Shown: positions 21,648 to 32,430, numbered from the stretch's first letter. The stretch is 64,000 bases of DNA from Thermothielavioides terrestris NRRL 8126 (GCF_000226115.1 NC_016457.1:3906001-3970000), one strand, 5' to 3'. Program-made: numbers and translations. Notes: generated by a model from the letters alone, not told the origin.

Positions 21648-23815
21648 TTAGTCAACCTCCTCCATGGCGCTGTCGCCCGTCTCGGCGGCAGCCGCGCCGG
21701 CATCAGCGGCAGGCGCGTCCTCGGCAGCCTCGGGCTCCTCGTCCAGGTTCAGGCCGAGCGAGACAAGCTTGTGGATGCGCTCAGCAAAGCCAGCAGGCTC
21801 CTCGATGGTGAAGCCCGAGACCAGCAGAGAGGTCTCGAACAGCAGCTGGACAATCGACTTGACGGTCTTGTCGTTCTCACCGTCGGCCTCGACCTTCTTC
21901 TTGAGCTCCTTGATGATGGGGCTCTTGGGCGAGATCTCGAACGTCTTCTTGGACGACATGTAGCTGCTCATCGAGGTGTCACGAAGGGCCTGGGCCTTCA
22001 TGATACGCTCCATGTTGGCAGACCAACCGAACTGGCCGGTACGGATGGCGCAAGGAGATCCCACCAGCTTGTGGGAGACGACGACCTTCTCGACCTTGTC
22101 GCCGAGAACGTTCTTGAGCGACTTGGCGAGACCCTCGTACTCCTTCTCCTCGGCCTCGCGCTGCTTCTTCTCCTCCTCGGTCTCCTCGAGCTCGAAGTCC
22201 TTGGTGATATCAACGAGCTTCTTGCCCTCGAACTCCTTCAGCTGGGTCATGGCGTACTCATCGATGGGGTCGACCAGGAACAGAACCTCGAAGCCCTTCT
22301 CCTTAAGAGAGTCAAGGAAGGGAGACTTGGCAACGGCCTTGATCGACTCGCCAGTGATGTAGTACATGTTCTTCTGGTGCTCGGGCATGCGAGTGACGTA
22401 GTCGGCGAGCGAGGTCTGCTCGTCGCCAGACTTGGTCGAGTGGAAGCGCAGGAGCTTGGCGAGGGCGGCGCGGTTCTGAGAGTCCTCGTGGATGCCGAGC
22501 TTGATGTTCTTGGAGAAGGCGCCGTAGAACTTGTCGAACTGCTCCTTGTCCTCGGCGATCTCGTTGAAGAGCTCAAGAGACTTCTTGACGATGTTCTTCT
22601 TGATCACCTTCATGATCTTGTTCTGCTGAAGGGTCTCACGAGACAGGTTGAGGGGCAGGTCCTCAGAGTCAACGACGCCCTTGATGAAGCCGAGCCACTC
22701 GGGGATGAGGTCGGTGGCATCGTCGGTGATGAAGACGCGGCGGACGTAGAGCTTGATGTTGTTCTTGGTCTTCTTCGTCTCGAAGAGATCGAAGGGAGCG
22801 CGCTTGGGCACGAAGAGGATGGCACGGAACTCCAGCTGACCCTCGACCGAGAAGTGCTTGACGGCGAGGTGGTCCTCCCAGTCGTTGGACAGCGACTTGT
22901 AGAAGGAGGCGTACTCCTCCTGGGTGATGTCCTGGGGGTTGCGGGTCCAGATGGGCTTCTGCTTGTTGAGCTCCTCCTCCTCGATCTTGGTCTCCTTGAC
23001 CTTCTTGGTCTTGGGCTTCTTCTCCTTGTTCTCCTCCTCCTCATCAACCTCCTCGATCTTGGGCTTCTTGTCCTCACCCTCCTCGACCGTCTCGGCCTCC
23101 TCGTCGGGAACCTCCTTCTCGGTCTCCTTCTTGACGTGGAGGTAGATCGGGTACGAGATGAACTCGGAGTGCTTCTTGATCACCTCCTTGATGCGGCTCT
23201 CATTGAGGTAGTCGGTCTGCTCGTCCTTGAGGTGCAGGATGATCTTGGTGCCGCGGCCAAGCGGCTCGCCGTCGGTGTCGGGGATGATGTTGAAGGTGCC
23301 ACCGGCGCTCGACTCCCAGATGTACTGCTCGTCATCGTTGTTCTTGGAGACGACAGTGACCTTGTCGGCAACGAGATAAGCGGAGTAGAAACCGACACCG
23401 AACTGGCCGATCATGGAGACGTCGGCACCAGCGGACAGCGCCTCCATGAACTGCTTGGTGCCAGAGCGGGCAATGGTACCAAGGTTGTTGACCAGGTCCT
23501 GGGGGCAATTGTCAGTCTGTGTGGCGGGGACTTGTTCGAAGCCGAACAGAAACTTACAGCCTTGGTCATGCCGATACCGGTATCCCGGATGGTGAGGGTC
23601 TTGTTCTCCTTGTCCGGAATGATGTCGATGCGGAGGTCCTTGCCCGTGTCCAGCTTGCTGGGATCGGACAAGGCCTCATAGCGGATCTTGTCGAGCGCAT
23701 CAGAGGCGTTCGAAACAAGCTCCCGCAAGAAAATCTCCTTGTTCGAGTAGACGGTGTTGATGATCAGCGAGAGCAGCTGAGAAATCTCAGCCTGGAACTC
23801 GAATGTCTCAGCCAT
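21648..23815 (-). CDS. hsp90: Hsp90 cytosolic molecular chaperone
   Basis: Two coding exons, 23815-23558 and 23498-21648, give 702 residues, the normal length for fungal Hsp90. The 59 bp intron (GTAAGT...CCCCAG) falls after GIGMTKA in the ATPase domain. Seen in order: the N-terminal GHKL ATPase fold ([54 protein letters not shown]); a charged linker rich in Glu and Lys around residues 210-265; the middle client-binding domain ([12 protein letters not shown]); and the C-terminal dimerisation domain ending in MEEVD, which binds TPR co-chaperones. The protein folds kinases, steroid-receptor-type clients and other signalling proteins in the cytosol. Codon use is strongly biased to C-ending codons, as expected of a highly expressed gene. 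Confidence 0.98.
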
Positions 23816-23839
23816 GTTGTGGGTATCTGGGTTGGGTAT

Positions 23840-24111
23840 CTGACGATTGAGGAGTTAGTATATCTCGTTGCGACAAGAAAGTCGGTCTGCTTCAGCGGGG
23901 TTGGCGGAAGTCGACGGTGGGAGGGGTTTGTAAACAGTTGCCGCACCAAACCGCGCAGCAAAGCAAAAAAATGCCCAGGAATCGAAAGAGATGAGGGAAT
24001 TGGGGACGCCGTGGTGGGAACTAAATAGGGAAGGAGAGAAGAGTGTACAGAGGGAGTGCGTCGACGAGGCTGAGGGCGGGTTCGAACTGGCATTTGGCGG
24101 GCTGTACTTAC
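23840..24111 (-). other. Likely intron in the Hsp90 5' leader
   Basis: On the minus strand a donor GTAAGT at 24111 and a TACTAAC branch sequence followed by TCAATCGTCAG ending at 23840 define a 272 bp intron, 24 bases before the start codon. It contains no coding frame of note. Leader introns are common in highly expressed fungal genes. This is inferred from consensus sites only. Confidence 0.6.
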
Positions 24112-24152
24112 CACAACGGCTGATGAATTGTACGATGGCTAGCGATCTACAC

Positions 24153-24317
24153 TTCGAAGACCTTCCGGGAGTCAGGAAATAGGGCAAGACAGACGAAGAG
24201 GAGTGGTTTGGAAGATGGAGAAGAGTTGGAAGGAGAAAGAATGGCGGGATTCGTGGCAGCTAAAATGTCTTCGCGGGTTGCCCTGGGCTGTGCTCGGGGA
24301 GAGTTTCCACGAGATTC
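24153..24317 (-). promoter_or_regulatory. Possible heat-shock elements upstream of Hsp90
   Basis: Two sites carry TTC units spaced 10 bases apart, at 24153-24165 (TTCGAAGACCTTC) and 24305-24317 (TTCCACGAGATTC). Heat-shock factor binds inverted nGAAn units; here the outer units fit and the middle unit is imperfect, as in gapped elements. Position upstream of a heat-inducible chaperone is the main support. Confidence 0.35.
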
Positions 24318-26894
24318 TATCGCCCAAATTTCTGCGGCGTTCTTCTGATTCGCTTCTTCTCGCCTCCACAGCAACGGAAGACCCCCGCTGATTGGCCAGT
24401 CTTAGGAGCTCCCCGCAGGCAATAGACCCACCCTGAGGCTGCCAGCGGAACAGGCTCAAAGGAGCGACTCAGCCAGCAGTTTCACAGCAATTCGAGACAA
24501 TGGCAGAAACGCCAGGGCAAGTGGGTAGAGAAGGTCGAGAATTCCTTGGGTCCCACTGCGGCTCACCCCAGTTGTTTCCCGTCCGTTTTGGCAACAGGCA
24601 AACAGAGAAGGCTCCAGAAGAGTCAACCCCGCTTGCGAGGCTGAAACGAGGCTGGTCCTTGCGCGGACTGCCCCGCAGTTGCCTCTGGGGGGCCGGGAAG
24701 GCGGTCAGCGCTCGGCGTTGAGGCAGCACCCTGTGATGTCTCCTTCGCTTTTGCAGAGAGCGCGGCTGCAATTATGAAAACGCGTGGTATTTGTTTTTAC
24801 GCATTCACTATGTCTTCTCTTACATAGATCAGGTATGTATGTTCCTCAAGCTAATAGCGCTTCAAATGCTGTGCGGCGCACCTGGCGGCATGCGGGGCAC
24901 CACAGGATTCGAACATAACCTCGGTCTGGTAGTTACCTGCCCGGCAGCTCATCGGTTTGAAGCGACGCCCGTTGTGCCCGTTCACAGATTGGCTTTGCCG
25001 CCGCTTGTCAAGCCCACAGAGTTCCTTCTTCTCGCCACCTCTCAGCCCGGATCTACTGGTGAACAGATATTACTCGCGCGGTATGCATATCCGCTTCCGC
25101 ATATCCCAGGGCAACCCGGTGGTCTCGCAGGTTTCGAGCCCCAAACTGAGCCCAACGAGCTACGGGCCGAGTTGGCGGTTATATAGCAGTTGCTGTCGTG
25201 GATCGAGGCCCGGTGCCAACAGCGAGATAGCTGGGAATCCTCCAGCGGTCAGGAAACTGAGCCGGTGGTTGGAATGGTGTCTCAAACCGGCGGTATTTCT
25301 ACAGGATTGTCAAGGACGGCATGGTTCCTGACCGGGTGTGATCTCTCGGGTCGAAGAAGTAACCTCCCCCTATATGACTGGCAGGGGGAGGTGAGGTGCG
25401 TCAGCAGCGCATCGACGCCGCCCAAGCAGTGATACTCACCGGACAGCTCTATCGTGACTCCAGCACCCGAGCAACACTCTGCCGGCGAGGACGGCCACCG
25501 ACCATTTGGGCGGTCATCGGTGCAGCGCCTTGTCTATTGGTCATCTTCACCCGCAGCATTCGACGATTTGGCAGGTGCCAACCTCATGGTACTGGGGTGA
25601 GACCCGCATAGAACGGTAGCGAATGTGATCATGGGTTTCAAGTGGTCTCCCGTTGCCGTTGCTGTGGCGTAGACGAAGAGGGCTAACACGGCATTGAAAG
25701 ATACCAACGTAGGCGGCGAGTTGCGTGACGCCCCGAGTTCATCAGCGTCAAGCCGAACTGGCCTGAGAGATACACCGAATATGCCGTGACAATATACTTC
25801 ACCACCTGGTGGAACTCATTAGCTACGGCATTGACAGGAATAGAGGGGAGAAAGATTCGGGGCACCTGTAGCGCTCCGCCAGATGACTGCAGCTGTCCAT
25901 CCTTCGAGACAGTATTCTCGGCGTTGGTGCCACGGCAGGACATGTTGTACAGCCGTATCTCGAGCGGTGCCCGCAAACCGTCAAAGGCGCCGTCGACGTC
26001 TTGTGAGCTTGGCGCCTTCGGAAGGCGGTCCTCTGCGGGGAGAGAAAAGACCAGGTATGGTGGAGAATCCGCCAGCGCCTGTCCGCCAGCTTTCATCTGC
26101 TTTTCTGTGTCCATCGCTACTGCTCTAGGGCCACGTCGGGGCGCTCAATATGAGTAGAACTCGTCTCCATGATGAGGCAGTTTCCAATTGCCGCTTTCTG
26201 TCACGGCGGATGCAGTTCTTCAACAAGATAGACAGTAACTAAGGTACCAACATGGTAAAGAGAGCCTGCTGGGGTGGACAGGCCTGGGTAAGCAGCCCTT
26301 AGGGTCTGCCTGGGTGCCCATCCGAGTGTAGGCATGCATTGAGCAATCAGCACGGTATGGTCACGTTCTTTTCTCAGACTCAATGTATACCAAGCCATGG
26401 CCACAAGTGTAGGCGGGCGATTCCCCTGGTGTGACGCCTCAAACAGCGGATGCTGTTCCGTGCAAGTCCCAAGCGTGGTGATTCCCATTGATCTGCACCC
26501 CAAGCGGTAATCCTGCCCTGCCTCCCCCCCTGCCTTCCCCGCTGCCCAGGGTTTTTGCTGTGCAACCACATCACATTTGAGCCAAACAGAAGAGGAAAGC
26601 GCATGCGAATCGGAATGCCGGCATCGAAACACGTTCCATGAGGAAGGAGGGCTGTGTACACTATCCGTATTCCCTGCTTGAAAGGAAGGCTGCTGTTGAT
26701 CCCTGCCTCCTGCCGATTGCGTCAGGTACATACAGTGCGGACATACCCCATAGCTACCCCACCTTAAGTATCCCACCAGTCCTCTGCGCCCCTCCCTCTC
26801 CCAGTTCCCTTCTTCCTCGCACAACTCAAACCAGGCACTGAATCAATCAATTGACACGAATCAACCCAAGCATCAGCAGCTTCGCTCAGCCAAA
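24318..26894. other. Gene-poor region between Hsp90 and FKBP genes
   Basis: This is the distal part of the shared upstream region of Hsp90 (-) and the FKBP gene (+). Several open frames of 100-145 codons occur on both strands between 24790 and 26160, for example 26114-25683 on the minus strand (143 codons) and 24791-25186 on the plus strand. They contain hydrophobic and Pro-rich stretches, but I could not join any into a recognisable protein. A decayed or lineage-specific gene is possible. The last 150 bases before 26895 are C/T-rich like a fungal promoter. Confidence 0.4.
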
Positions 26895-27406
26895 ATGACC
26901 ATCCCCCAGATCGCCGGTCTTACGGTCGAGGTCCAAGCGGAGGGCAGTGGCCCCGAGACCAAGCGCGGTGAGTTTTGCAGCTTGCCCTGTTACCCCGCCT
27001 CGCTGCTGCTGTTCAGTTAAAGCTACCCCTCCCCGGCCGGCTCTGCGACCACATACACCACCACCTGCAGCCTTGCACAGCTAGCAGACACCCACCTGCT
27101 ACCAGAAGCACACCGACTGACAGACAGCCCAACCCAGGTGATAACATTGACGTGCACTACAAGGGCACTCTCACCGATGGCAAGAAGTTCGACTCGAGCT
27201 ACGACCGTGGCGAGCCGCTCAATTTCACGGTCGGCGCTGGGCAAGTCATCAAGGGCTGGGACGAAGGCCTGCTGGGCATGAAGGTTGGCGAGAAGCGCAA
27301 GCTCACCATCTCCCCGGAGCTCGGCTACGGCTCCCGCGGCGCTGGCAACGTCATTCCCCCGAACGCCACCCTGATCTTCGAGACGGAGTTGGTCCGCATC
27401 AGATAA
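26895..27406 (+). CDS. FKBP12-type peptidyl-prolyl cis-trans isomerase
   Basis: Two exons, 26895-26967 and 27138-27406, give 113 residues, the size of a single-domain FKBP. The 170 bp intron (GTGAGT...CCCAG) splits a Gly codon, restoring [15 protein letters not shown]. Family hallmarks follow: [49 protein letters not shown] and [14 protein letters not shown]. The aromatic and Asp residues of the ligand pocket are all present, so it should catalyse proline isomerisation and bind FK506 and rapamycin, linking it to calcineurin and TOR inhibition. There is no signal peptide, so it is cytosolic. The start context (CCAAAATGACC) is good. It converges on the flavin-reductase-like gene, leaving 276 bp between stops. 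Confidence 0.95.
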
Positions 27407-27682
27407 TCAAGCGGTGTGCGTCGTCATGAAGGGTGTCTCGTTTGCGAGAAGTCATTTCTATTAGGCGCAAGACCTCGCTCGAGGTCGTTGCATGGGTTCC
27501 TCCAAATGGAGGGTTGAAAAATCGAGACACCTCTCTCGAGCAGCTTCGTGCCATGCTTGTGTTCCCTGTAGAGGTCCAAGTGACTCGTGCAGTGCCCCGC
27601 CGACGCCGTCGCCAAGTGAGTCCCGAGTAGAAATTAGAACACGCAATCGTACACGTCTTCGTGATCGAAGGACCCCCACTTT

Positions 27683-28802
27683 TCACTCGTCTATGACCGT
27701 CTCTTCCTCCTCCTTTTCCACCGGTGTTATACAATTCCCCAGTTGCCTGTACCGTCTATCAGCATACGCCAGCGCAAACCTCTCGCCCGTTTCGCTCCCA
27801 TCCTTGGACACACCCCCAACAACCTCCAGCACCTCCCCCAGCACAATAACATGATCCCTCACCCTCACCCACCCCTCACCAGCCGCCCCATCCCCCCGCA
27901 GCAGCCGGCACCGCAGCACACACAGCACCCCGTCGCCCTTCAAAACCGGCGGCTCTCCTGCCTGCCCCCCGTCCCCCTCCCCAAAATCAACCTCAACACC
28001 ACCAGGGCAACCACCACCACCACCACCGCCATCACCGCCGGCGGCGACCAACCGCTCAAACACCTCCCTGCCGCCCTCGCTGCCGCGCGCCAGCCAGTCC
28101 GCCACGCGCGCGCCAGCCGCGTCGCCCCGCAGCACGTGCACGTTGAAGCGCCCGCTGGCGGCCAGCGCGTCGAACGTGCGGCTCGGCACGGCGATGTTGA
28201 AGGTCACGACGGGCGGGGCGCCGGGCGGCGCCAGCGTCAGCGACGTCAGCGACGACATGGTCATGGCGCGGGGGGTCGGCGGCGTGGTGCGCGGGTCTGT
28301 TGCTGTGCAGACCGTCGCCGGGTGCGTGAGCAGGCGCATCGCGGTGAGGAAGTGCTCGGTTAGGGTGGTGGTTGTTGGTGGTGGTGATGGTGGTGTTGAG
28401 CTGGTGGTAGCCGGTGAGGAGGAGGAAGTGGGAAAGGGTTTTGTTGAGGGCGGCTGTGGTGGGGTGAGCGTGAAGGTTCGAGGGCGGCGGTGGCGATCAG
28501 GTTGTTTGGGGAGGAAGAGGTGTGTGGTGGTATGGAAGGGCCGGTTGGGGAGGCGGAAGGAATCGGTGCCTGCAGACTGGTGAGTTAGCATGGGGGACTA
28601 CGATTATTACTGTTGGGATCATTATAGTGAACGTACCCTTCGAATGGGATATCGTTTTGGGTATTGTAGCGGGCCGCGTGGTGATGGTCTTCGGCCACAT
28701 CACGGCACGGTTCGGGCCGGAGCCATAGCTGTGCCGGACCACAAGAGAACGGCGGAGCGCGTGCTCAGCGGCCGAGCCCACCAGAACGCGGCAATTGCTC
28801 AT
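27683..28802 (-). CDS. Flavin reductase-like (FMN-binding split-barrel) protein, probably mitochondrial
   Basis: Two exons, 28802-28637 and 28569-27683, give 350 residues. The 67 bp intron has donor GTACGT, branch TGCTAAC and acceptor CTGCAG and preserves frame across a Gly codon. The N-terminus MSNCRVLVGSAAEHALRRSL is Arg/Ala/Leu-rich with no acidic start, like a mitochondrial presequence, followed by a Pro/Thr/Ser-rich linker. The domain begins near residue 135: MRLLTHPATVCTAT, AMTMSSLTSLTLAPP, PVVTFNIAVPSRTFDALAAS and GRFNVHVL, the pattern of the flavin-reductase-like FMN-binding family. A Gly/Glu-rich insert sits in the middle of the domain. The family reduces or binds FMN, but the substrate of these fungal members is unknown. 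The first exon is less certain, because a second frame is also open there. Confidence 0.78.
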
Positions 28803-29497
28803 CTCAGCTCCATGAATGACAGGGCTTCGCGATCTAGGCGCTCGGCAAACTAATGTATGCACGGATTATGTGTATGTACTCCCGTATTTGCTTTCCGCCG
28901 AAAACGCTAAGCAGGGCTTATCGCTGCGAACCGTATTTGGTCATGTTGCAGTCGAGATGCGGTTTTGCCCCCGAAAGTCCCCAGAACCGGTCGCGGTTTA
29001 AGGACAAGGAACCGCACCCTTTGAGCAACAGCGAAGACCAGGAACTGTCCAGGAGCTGTTGATCTTGTCGGGAGGGCGGGAACCTGAATCTGAACCTGAT
29101 AGCTAATGAACTTTTCTTTGGGTGCAATTGCTGACTCAGCAGAGTTGGGTCACATGTGAAATTTCTCAGTGAACAGTGGTTTCGGAAATCATCTCATACC
29201 CACTCTGTTTCTCATTAGGTACTGTGTAGTACGGAATATTTCCAGTTCCCAACTCAGCGCAGCCATTTAGAGTTGCCCGCTGAGCAAACCCAAAGCTGTG
29301 GCTAAGCCAGGCGATGGAGTTGCATAAGAGGGCTCATGATAAAGAATGGGAAAAAAAAAGGAAAAAAAGAGAGAAAAAGAAACAAAAGAATAAGAAGAAA
29401 GGAAAAAAGAAAAGAAAAGAAAAAGAAGAAGAAGAAACAAAAGAATAAGAAAAAGGAAAAAGAAAAGAAAAAAACGAAAGAAAAGAAAAAAAAAAAA

Positions 29498-29537
<40 letters not shown>

Positions 29538-30091
29538 AAAAAGAAAGAAATAAGAATAGAAAAAAGAAAATAAGAAACATACAACACCGGGGATTCGCTG
29601 GTCGTCACCGACCCAACTACTAATCCGGCCCTTGCTGGCTTATCTAGGGGAGAGCGGACGGGATCCCGAGTTTTCCAGCAGGTATGGTCGTATGTAACAG
29701 CCGCATCGTCTACTTAGCATTATGTAGAGAACATCGAATAGGATCCCGAGCAAAGTTGTGCTCATGACATATTCCGTAAGCCTCCGTCTTTCAGGTCGGC
29801 TCTCGATGAACCTATCAAGATGATCCGTGTCAAGTCAAAACAACGCGCCCACGATGAGTCCACAGCGCCAATGCATCATGCCATCCAAACCATTCCGCGA
29901 GCCTGGAAAATACAGATGAGCCTGCCCACCGTTGCAAAACTGCCACGACCGCTTTGATGAACCAGCCCAAACCACGATCATAGTCCCATCACCTGCTGCC
30001 GTGTCGCGCATCGAGATCCCATGCAATCCCTCCTGTATCCGTCTCGGCAAGATTCATTGCAGATTGGTGCCATTCTGAAAACCGGCCTACG
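28803..30091. other. Intergenic region with purine-rich tract
   Basis: The region lies upstream of the flavin-reductase-like gene and downstream of the 128-residue ORF. Its main landmark is the A/G tract at 29341-29578 listed separately. Elsewhere I see only short frames with no features. Confidence 0.5.
29341..29578 (+). repeat. Purine (A/G) tract with GAAA repeats
   Basis: For about 240 bases nearly every base on the plus strand is A or G, with only scattered C and T. Perfect GAAA units run from about 29500 to 29538. In frame it would read as an unbroken Lys/Glu/Arg string, which is an artefact of composition and not a gene. Such tracts can form triplex DNA and exclude nucleosomes. Confidence 0.9.
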
Positions 30092-30478
30092 TCAACTCTC
30101 GTCGGCACTGCCGTCATCAGGCGGGTCTTTGAAAGTGACCTTCCGGGATTTCCGTTCCGGAGCCTCAGGCTTGTTCTTGGGGGCTGTTGTCCCTGGAGCC
30201 TCGCCGGCCGCACCCTCTGGGACCTCCTCGGCTACGCTCGGTGACGACGCGCTTTCTCGAGTCTCCCCAGCCGCGGTATCCGACTCAGTTGCTGCTGCCT
30301 TGGCTTCCGCTGCCTTGGCTTCCGCTGCCTTGGCTTCCGCTGCCTTGGCCTGTTTGAGTTCCTCTCTAAGCTTTTTGTACTCCCTGAACCACTCTAGCAT
30401 CTGTTTATTCTTGCCACCCGCGTTCAGCTGACCCGAAACGTACGCCAACTTCGACGCGATGTCCTGGGCCGAAGTCAT
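30092..30478 (-). CDS. Small helical hypothetical protein with KAAEA repeats
   Basis: Single exon, 128 residues, starting in an excellent context (CGACCACCATGAC). I do not recognise the family. The N-terminal 45 residues look like folded helix (SAQDIASKLAYVSGQLNAGG, then MLEWFREYKKLREELKQ). They run into an Ala/Lys/Glu helix made by a 15 bp DNA repeat, then an acidic Ser/Pro/Glu tail ending RKVTFKDPPDDGSADES. No signal peptide or membrane segment is present, so it is likely soluble in cytosol or nucleus. Support is the coherent amphipathic composition and start context; there is no homology evidence. A frame with an upstream ATG at 30562 exists but adds atypical sequence. Confidence 0.55.
   Translation of the reverse strand: MTSAQDIASKLAYVSGQLNAGGKNKQMLEWFREYKKLREELKQAKAAEAKAAEAKAAEAKAAATESDTAAGETRESASSPSVAEEVPEGAAGEAPGTTAPKNKPEAPERKSRKVTFKDPPDDGSADES
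30296..30349 (-). repeat. 15 bp tandem repeat encoding KAAEA
   Basis: The plus-strand unit TGCCTTGGCTTCCGC occurs three times in perfect copies from 30296 to 30340, followed by a partial fourth. The unit is five codons, so copy-number change alters only the length of the alanine-rich helix in the small ORF. Perfect identity implies recent expansion. Confidence 0.9.
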
Positions 30479-32211
30479 GGTGGTCGGCTTGAAGTTAGAA
30501 ATCCGGGAAGCTCCGATAAAGACGGCGAGGATATCCGGAGTCGCCCGGATGGGAGAGCGCACGCGCCTGACGATGATCGTGGTCGAGGAATGAAGTAGCT
30601 AGAGGCCGCCGCTGGCAAGATTACAGCGAGGTAGAGCAGTTATGTGAGCCGAGTTGGCTGGAAGAGAGAGGGGGAGAGAAGGGAGAGAGGGGTCGGAAGC
30701 GAGAAACCTGACGTCTCGACAGAAAAAGACCGCCGTTGTAGTGTTGAGTGCGCCGTGGCCTGGGTAAGTGCAGGGGTGAAGGACGCGAGGGGAGAGGGCG
30801 GTGATGCAAGGTGGGCTGGTGAGCTACTTGGATGGTACACTACTAGGAAAAAAACCCTCTCCACTAACTGCATAAAGGTGGAAGGCTGAGGAAACCTGCG
30901 GCGCAGGGGCAGGAATAGCCTGACGGAAGAGTGTGGTCACACCAAGTCTACACACCATGTACATACACGGGACAGCGTAGCTCAGGTAGTGTGTATGTAC
31001 GGTACCTACTTGCTGAGTTCTATGAGTGTAATTCGAACCTCTACACAGAAACGGTCAACCTTGTCGCGCTGGTGAACAAAAAGCTCCAAAAGTCAAGTTT
31101 GGTATACCTGAATCACTCCCCCGCTCCACGAATACCTACGGAGTCGCACACTACACTTAGAGAGAAAAGTCACCGTGGGCCTTCCTTTCCCGGAACGTGT
31201 GGTGCAATGAATGGGGCGCAGATGCCCACGCCAGGGAGAGTTGGCCCGACAGCGAGGGCCGGCGATGCCTTGCTCCCTTCACGTGTGAAAGGCCTGTGGT
31301 GATCCGCGATGGGTGAGTCAGACGAGACTGCCAACGTGCCGGCCGCTTGAACAGCAGTCAATGACAGCTGCGAGCTAACCATCGGACAGGGATGTATCAA
31401 CATCGACGAGTGTAATAGCTCAGGGAATGCGAGCTGTGTCAAATAGAGACTCAGCTCAACAAATGTGACACACACAGAGCCTCGACCTGCTCAACTGCCC
31501 GTTAGACACGGTTTCGTGCTTGCTGATTACTCTCCACCCACTGCAACTCCTACTGGAAACACCTGCGTATGCGTGGGACAGTTTTGTCGTTGCAGCCTAC
31601 TTGTTGTGCGCAGCTGCTTCTCTGGCCCTCTCCACCACGGACTCAGTTGACTGGGTGGCTTCCGGGCCAGGAACGCTGAAAGTGATGAGACAGTTTTGTG
31701 CCCCAGAGAGCAAGACCGAGTGCTCTTGGATGATTCTCTGTGACAGAGAGCATGATTGGTCGAGGACATGATGCAGGCTTGTGTCCATACATCGCCACCC
31801 AACAAGCTTTTCACGAACCAATGTCGGCTTAGAGTCGAGATGCCGAGGCGTCCTAAAAGGAGTGGCTGCCCAGCATTGCGGAGTGCCAACAAGTATCTCT
31901 CTCCGTTGCATGTCGCGTCCGAGCCGTGCAGCGCGGCGTGGGCGTGCAGGGGGTGAGGCAGATGAGAGGCGGATTGGTCTCCCGATTCCACTCGCGTCCA
32001 TGTAGCCGTCACCCTCGGCAAGGCTCCCGCCTTTTGACGAACGGCCATCGCGGGATGTGCGATCCTCCTTAAAATCCCATCCTCCTCGGAGGTAGGATTT
32101 GGCAGTCAACGTGTCAACTGACCGAAATAAACCACCAAACTAGCGGCCCAGCGAGAAGCTATCCAACACTTATCCCGGATTGAGCCCTGGTTTTGCCCCT
32201 CGCCTGGACCA
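30479..32211. other. Intergenic region, no gene supported
   Basis: Two overlapping minus-strand frames of about 170 codons (32109-31597 and 32048-31527) lie here. Both have random-looking composition, and the longer one lacks an ATG at its beginning. I see nothing I would call a gene. Promoters for the 128-residue ORF (-) and the six-Cys protein (+) should lie within. Confidence 0.45.
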
Positions 32212-32424
32212 ATGTGCAACTACGTCGAGTACAAGATAATATACAAGGAATGCGAGAAGACACCAAAGCATGTAACTTGGAGAAGGGACCACGACCGGTG
32301 CGATCAAGCCAAGCAGACCGGTTATGTCTGCGCCGATGCCCAGCCGGCGTTGGGCCTAAACGGGAAGCCGATCCAGTTCGCGGCGACTTCTCAGCAGGGA
32401 AAATGCCCAAAGTGTCTATCTTGA
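32212..32424 (+). CDS. Small six-cysteine protein, putative zinc-binding
   Basis: Single exon, 70 residues. It starts MCNYVEYKIIYKECEK and ends GKCPKCLS. Cysteines are at 2, 14, 30, 40, 65 and 68; the closing CPKC pair plus internal C and H residues resemble a small zinc-ribbon-like fold. It lacks a signal peptide, so disulfides are less likely than metal binding. Short proteins of this plan (MC, an aromatic-rich strand, Cys pairs, final CPxC) are in my experience frequent and unnamed in filamentous ascomycetes; no function is known to me. Its stop lies 6 bp from the stop of the convergent kinase gene, so the two transcripts must overlap. Composition and the regular Cys spacing argue that it is a real protein. 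Confidence 0.68.
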   Translation: MCNYVEYKIIYKECEKTPKHVTWRRDHDRCDQAKQTGYVCADAQPALGLNGKPIQFAATSQQGKCPKCLS

Positions 32425-32430
32425 GGTGAG

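Noticed and set aside
21771..23681. 636-codon plus-strand frame, Leu/Val/Glu-rich
   Set aside because: It is antisense to Hsp90; the pattern comes from the strong codon bias of the real gene.
29336..29623. Poly-Lys/Glu plus-strand frame and poly-Phe minus-strand frames
   Set aside because: They are artefacts of the purine tract, which has no stop codons by composition.
30975..31050. Possible tRNA, from a TAGCTCAGG-like D-arm and a later TTCGAA
   Set aside because: Arms do not pair into a cloverleaf and the T-arm stem is absent.
31527..32109. Two overlapping minus-strand frames of about 170 codons
   Set aside because: Random-looking composition, a doubtful start for one of them and no known family; they overlap each other in different frames.
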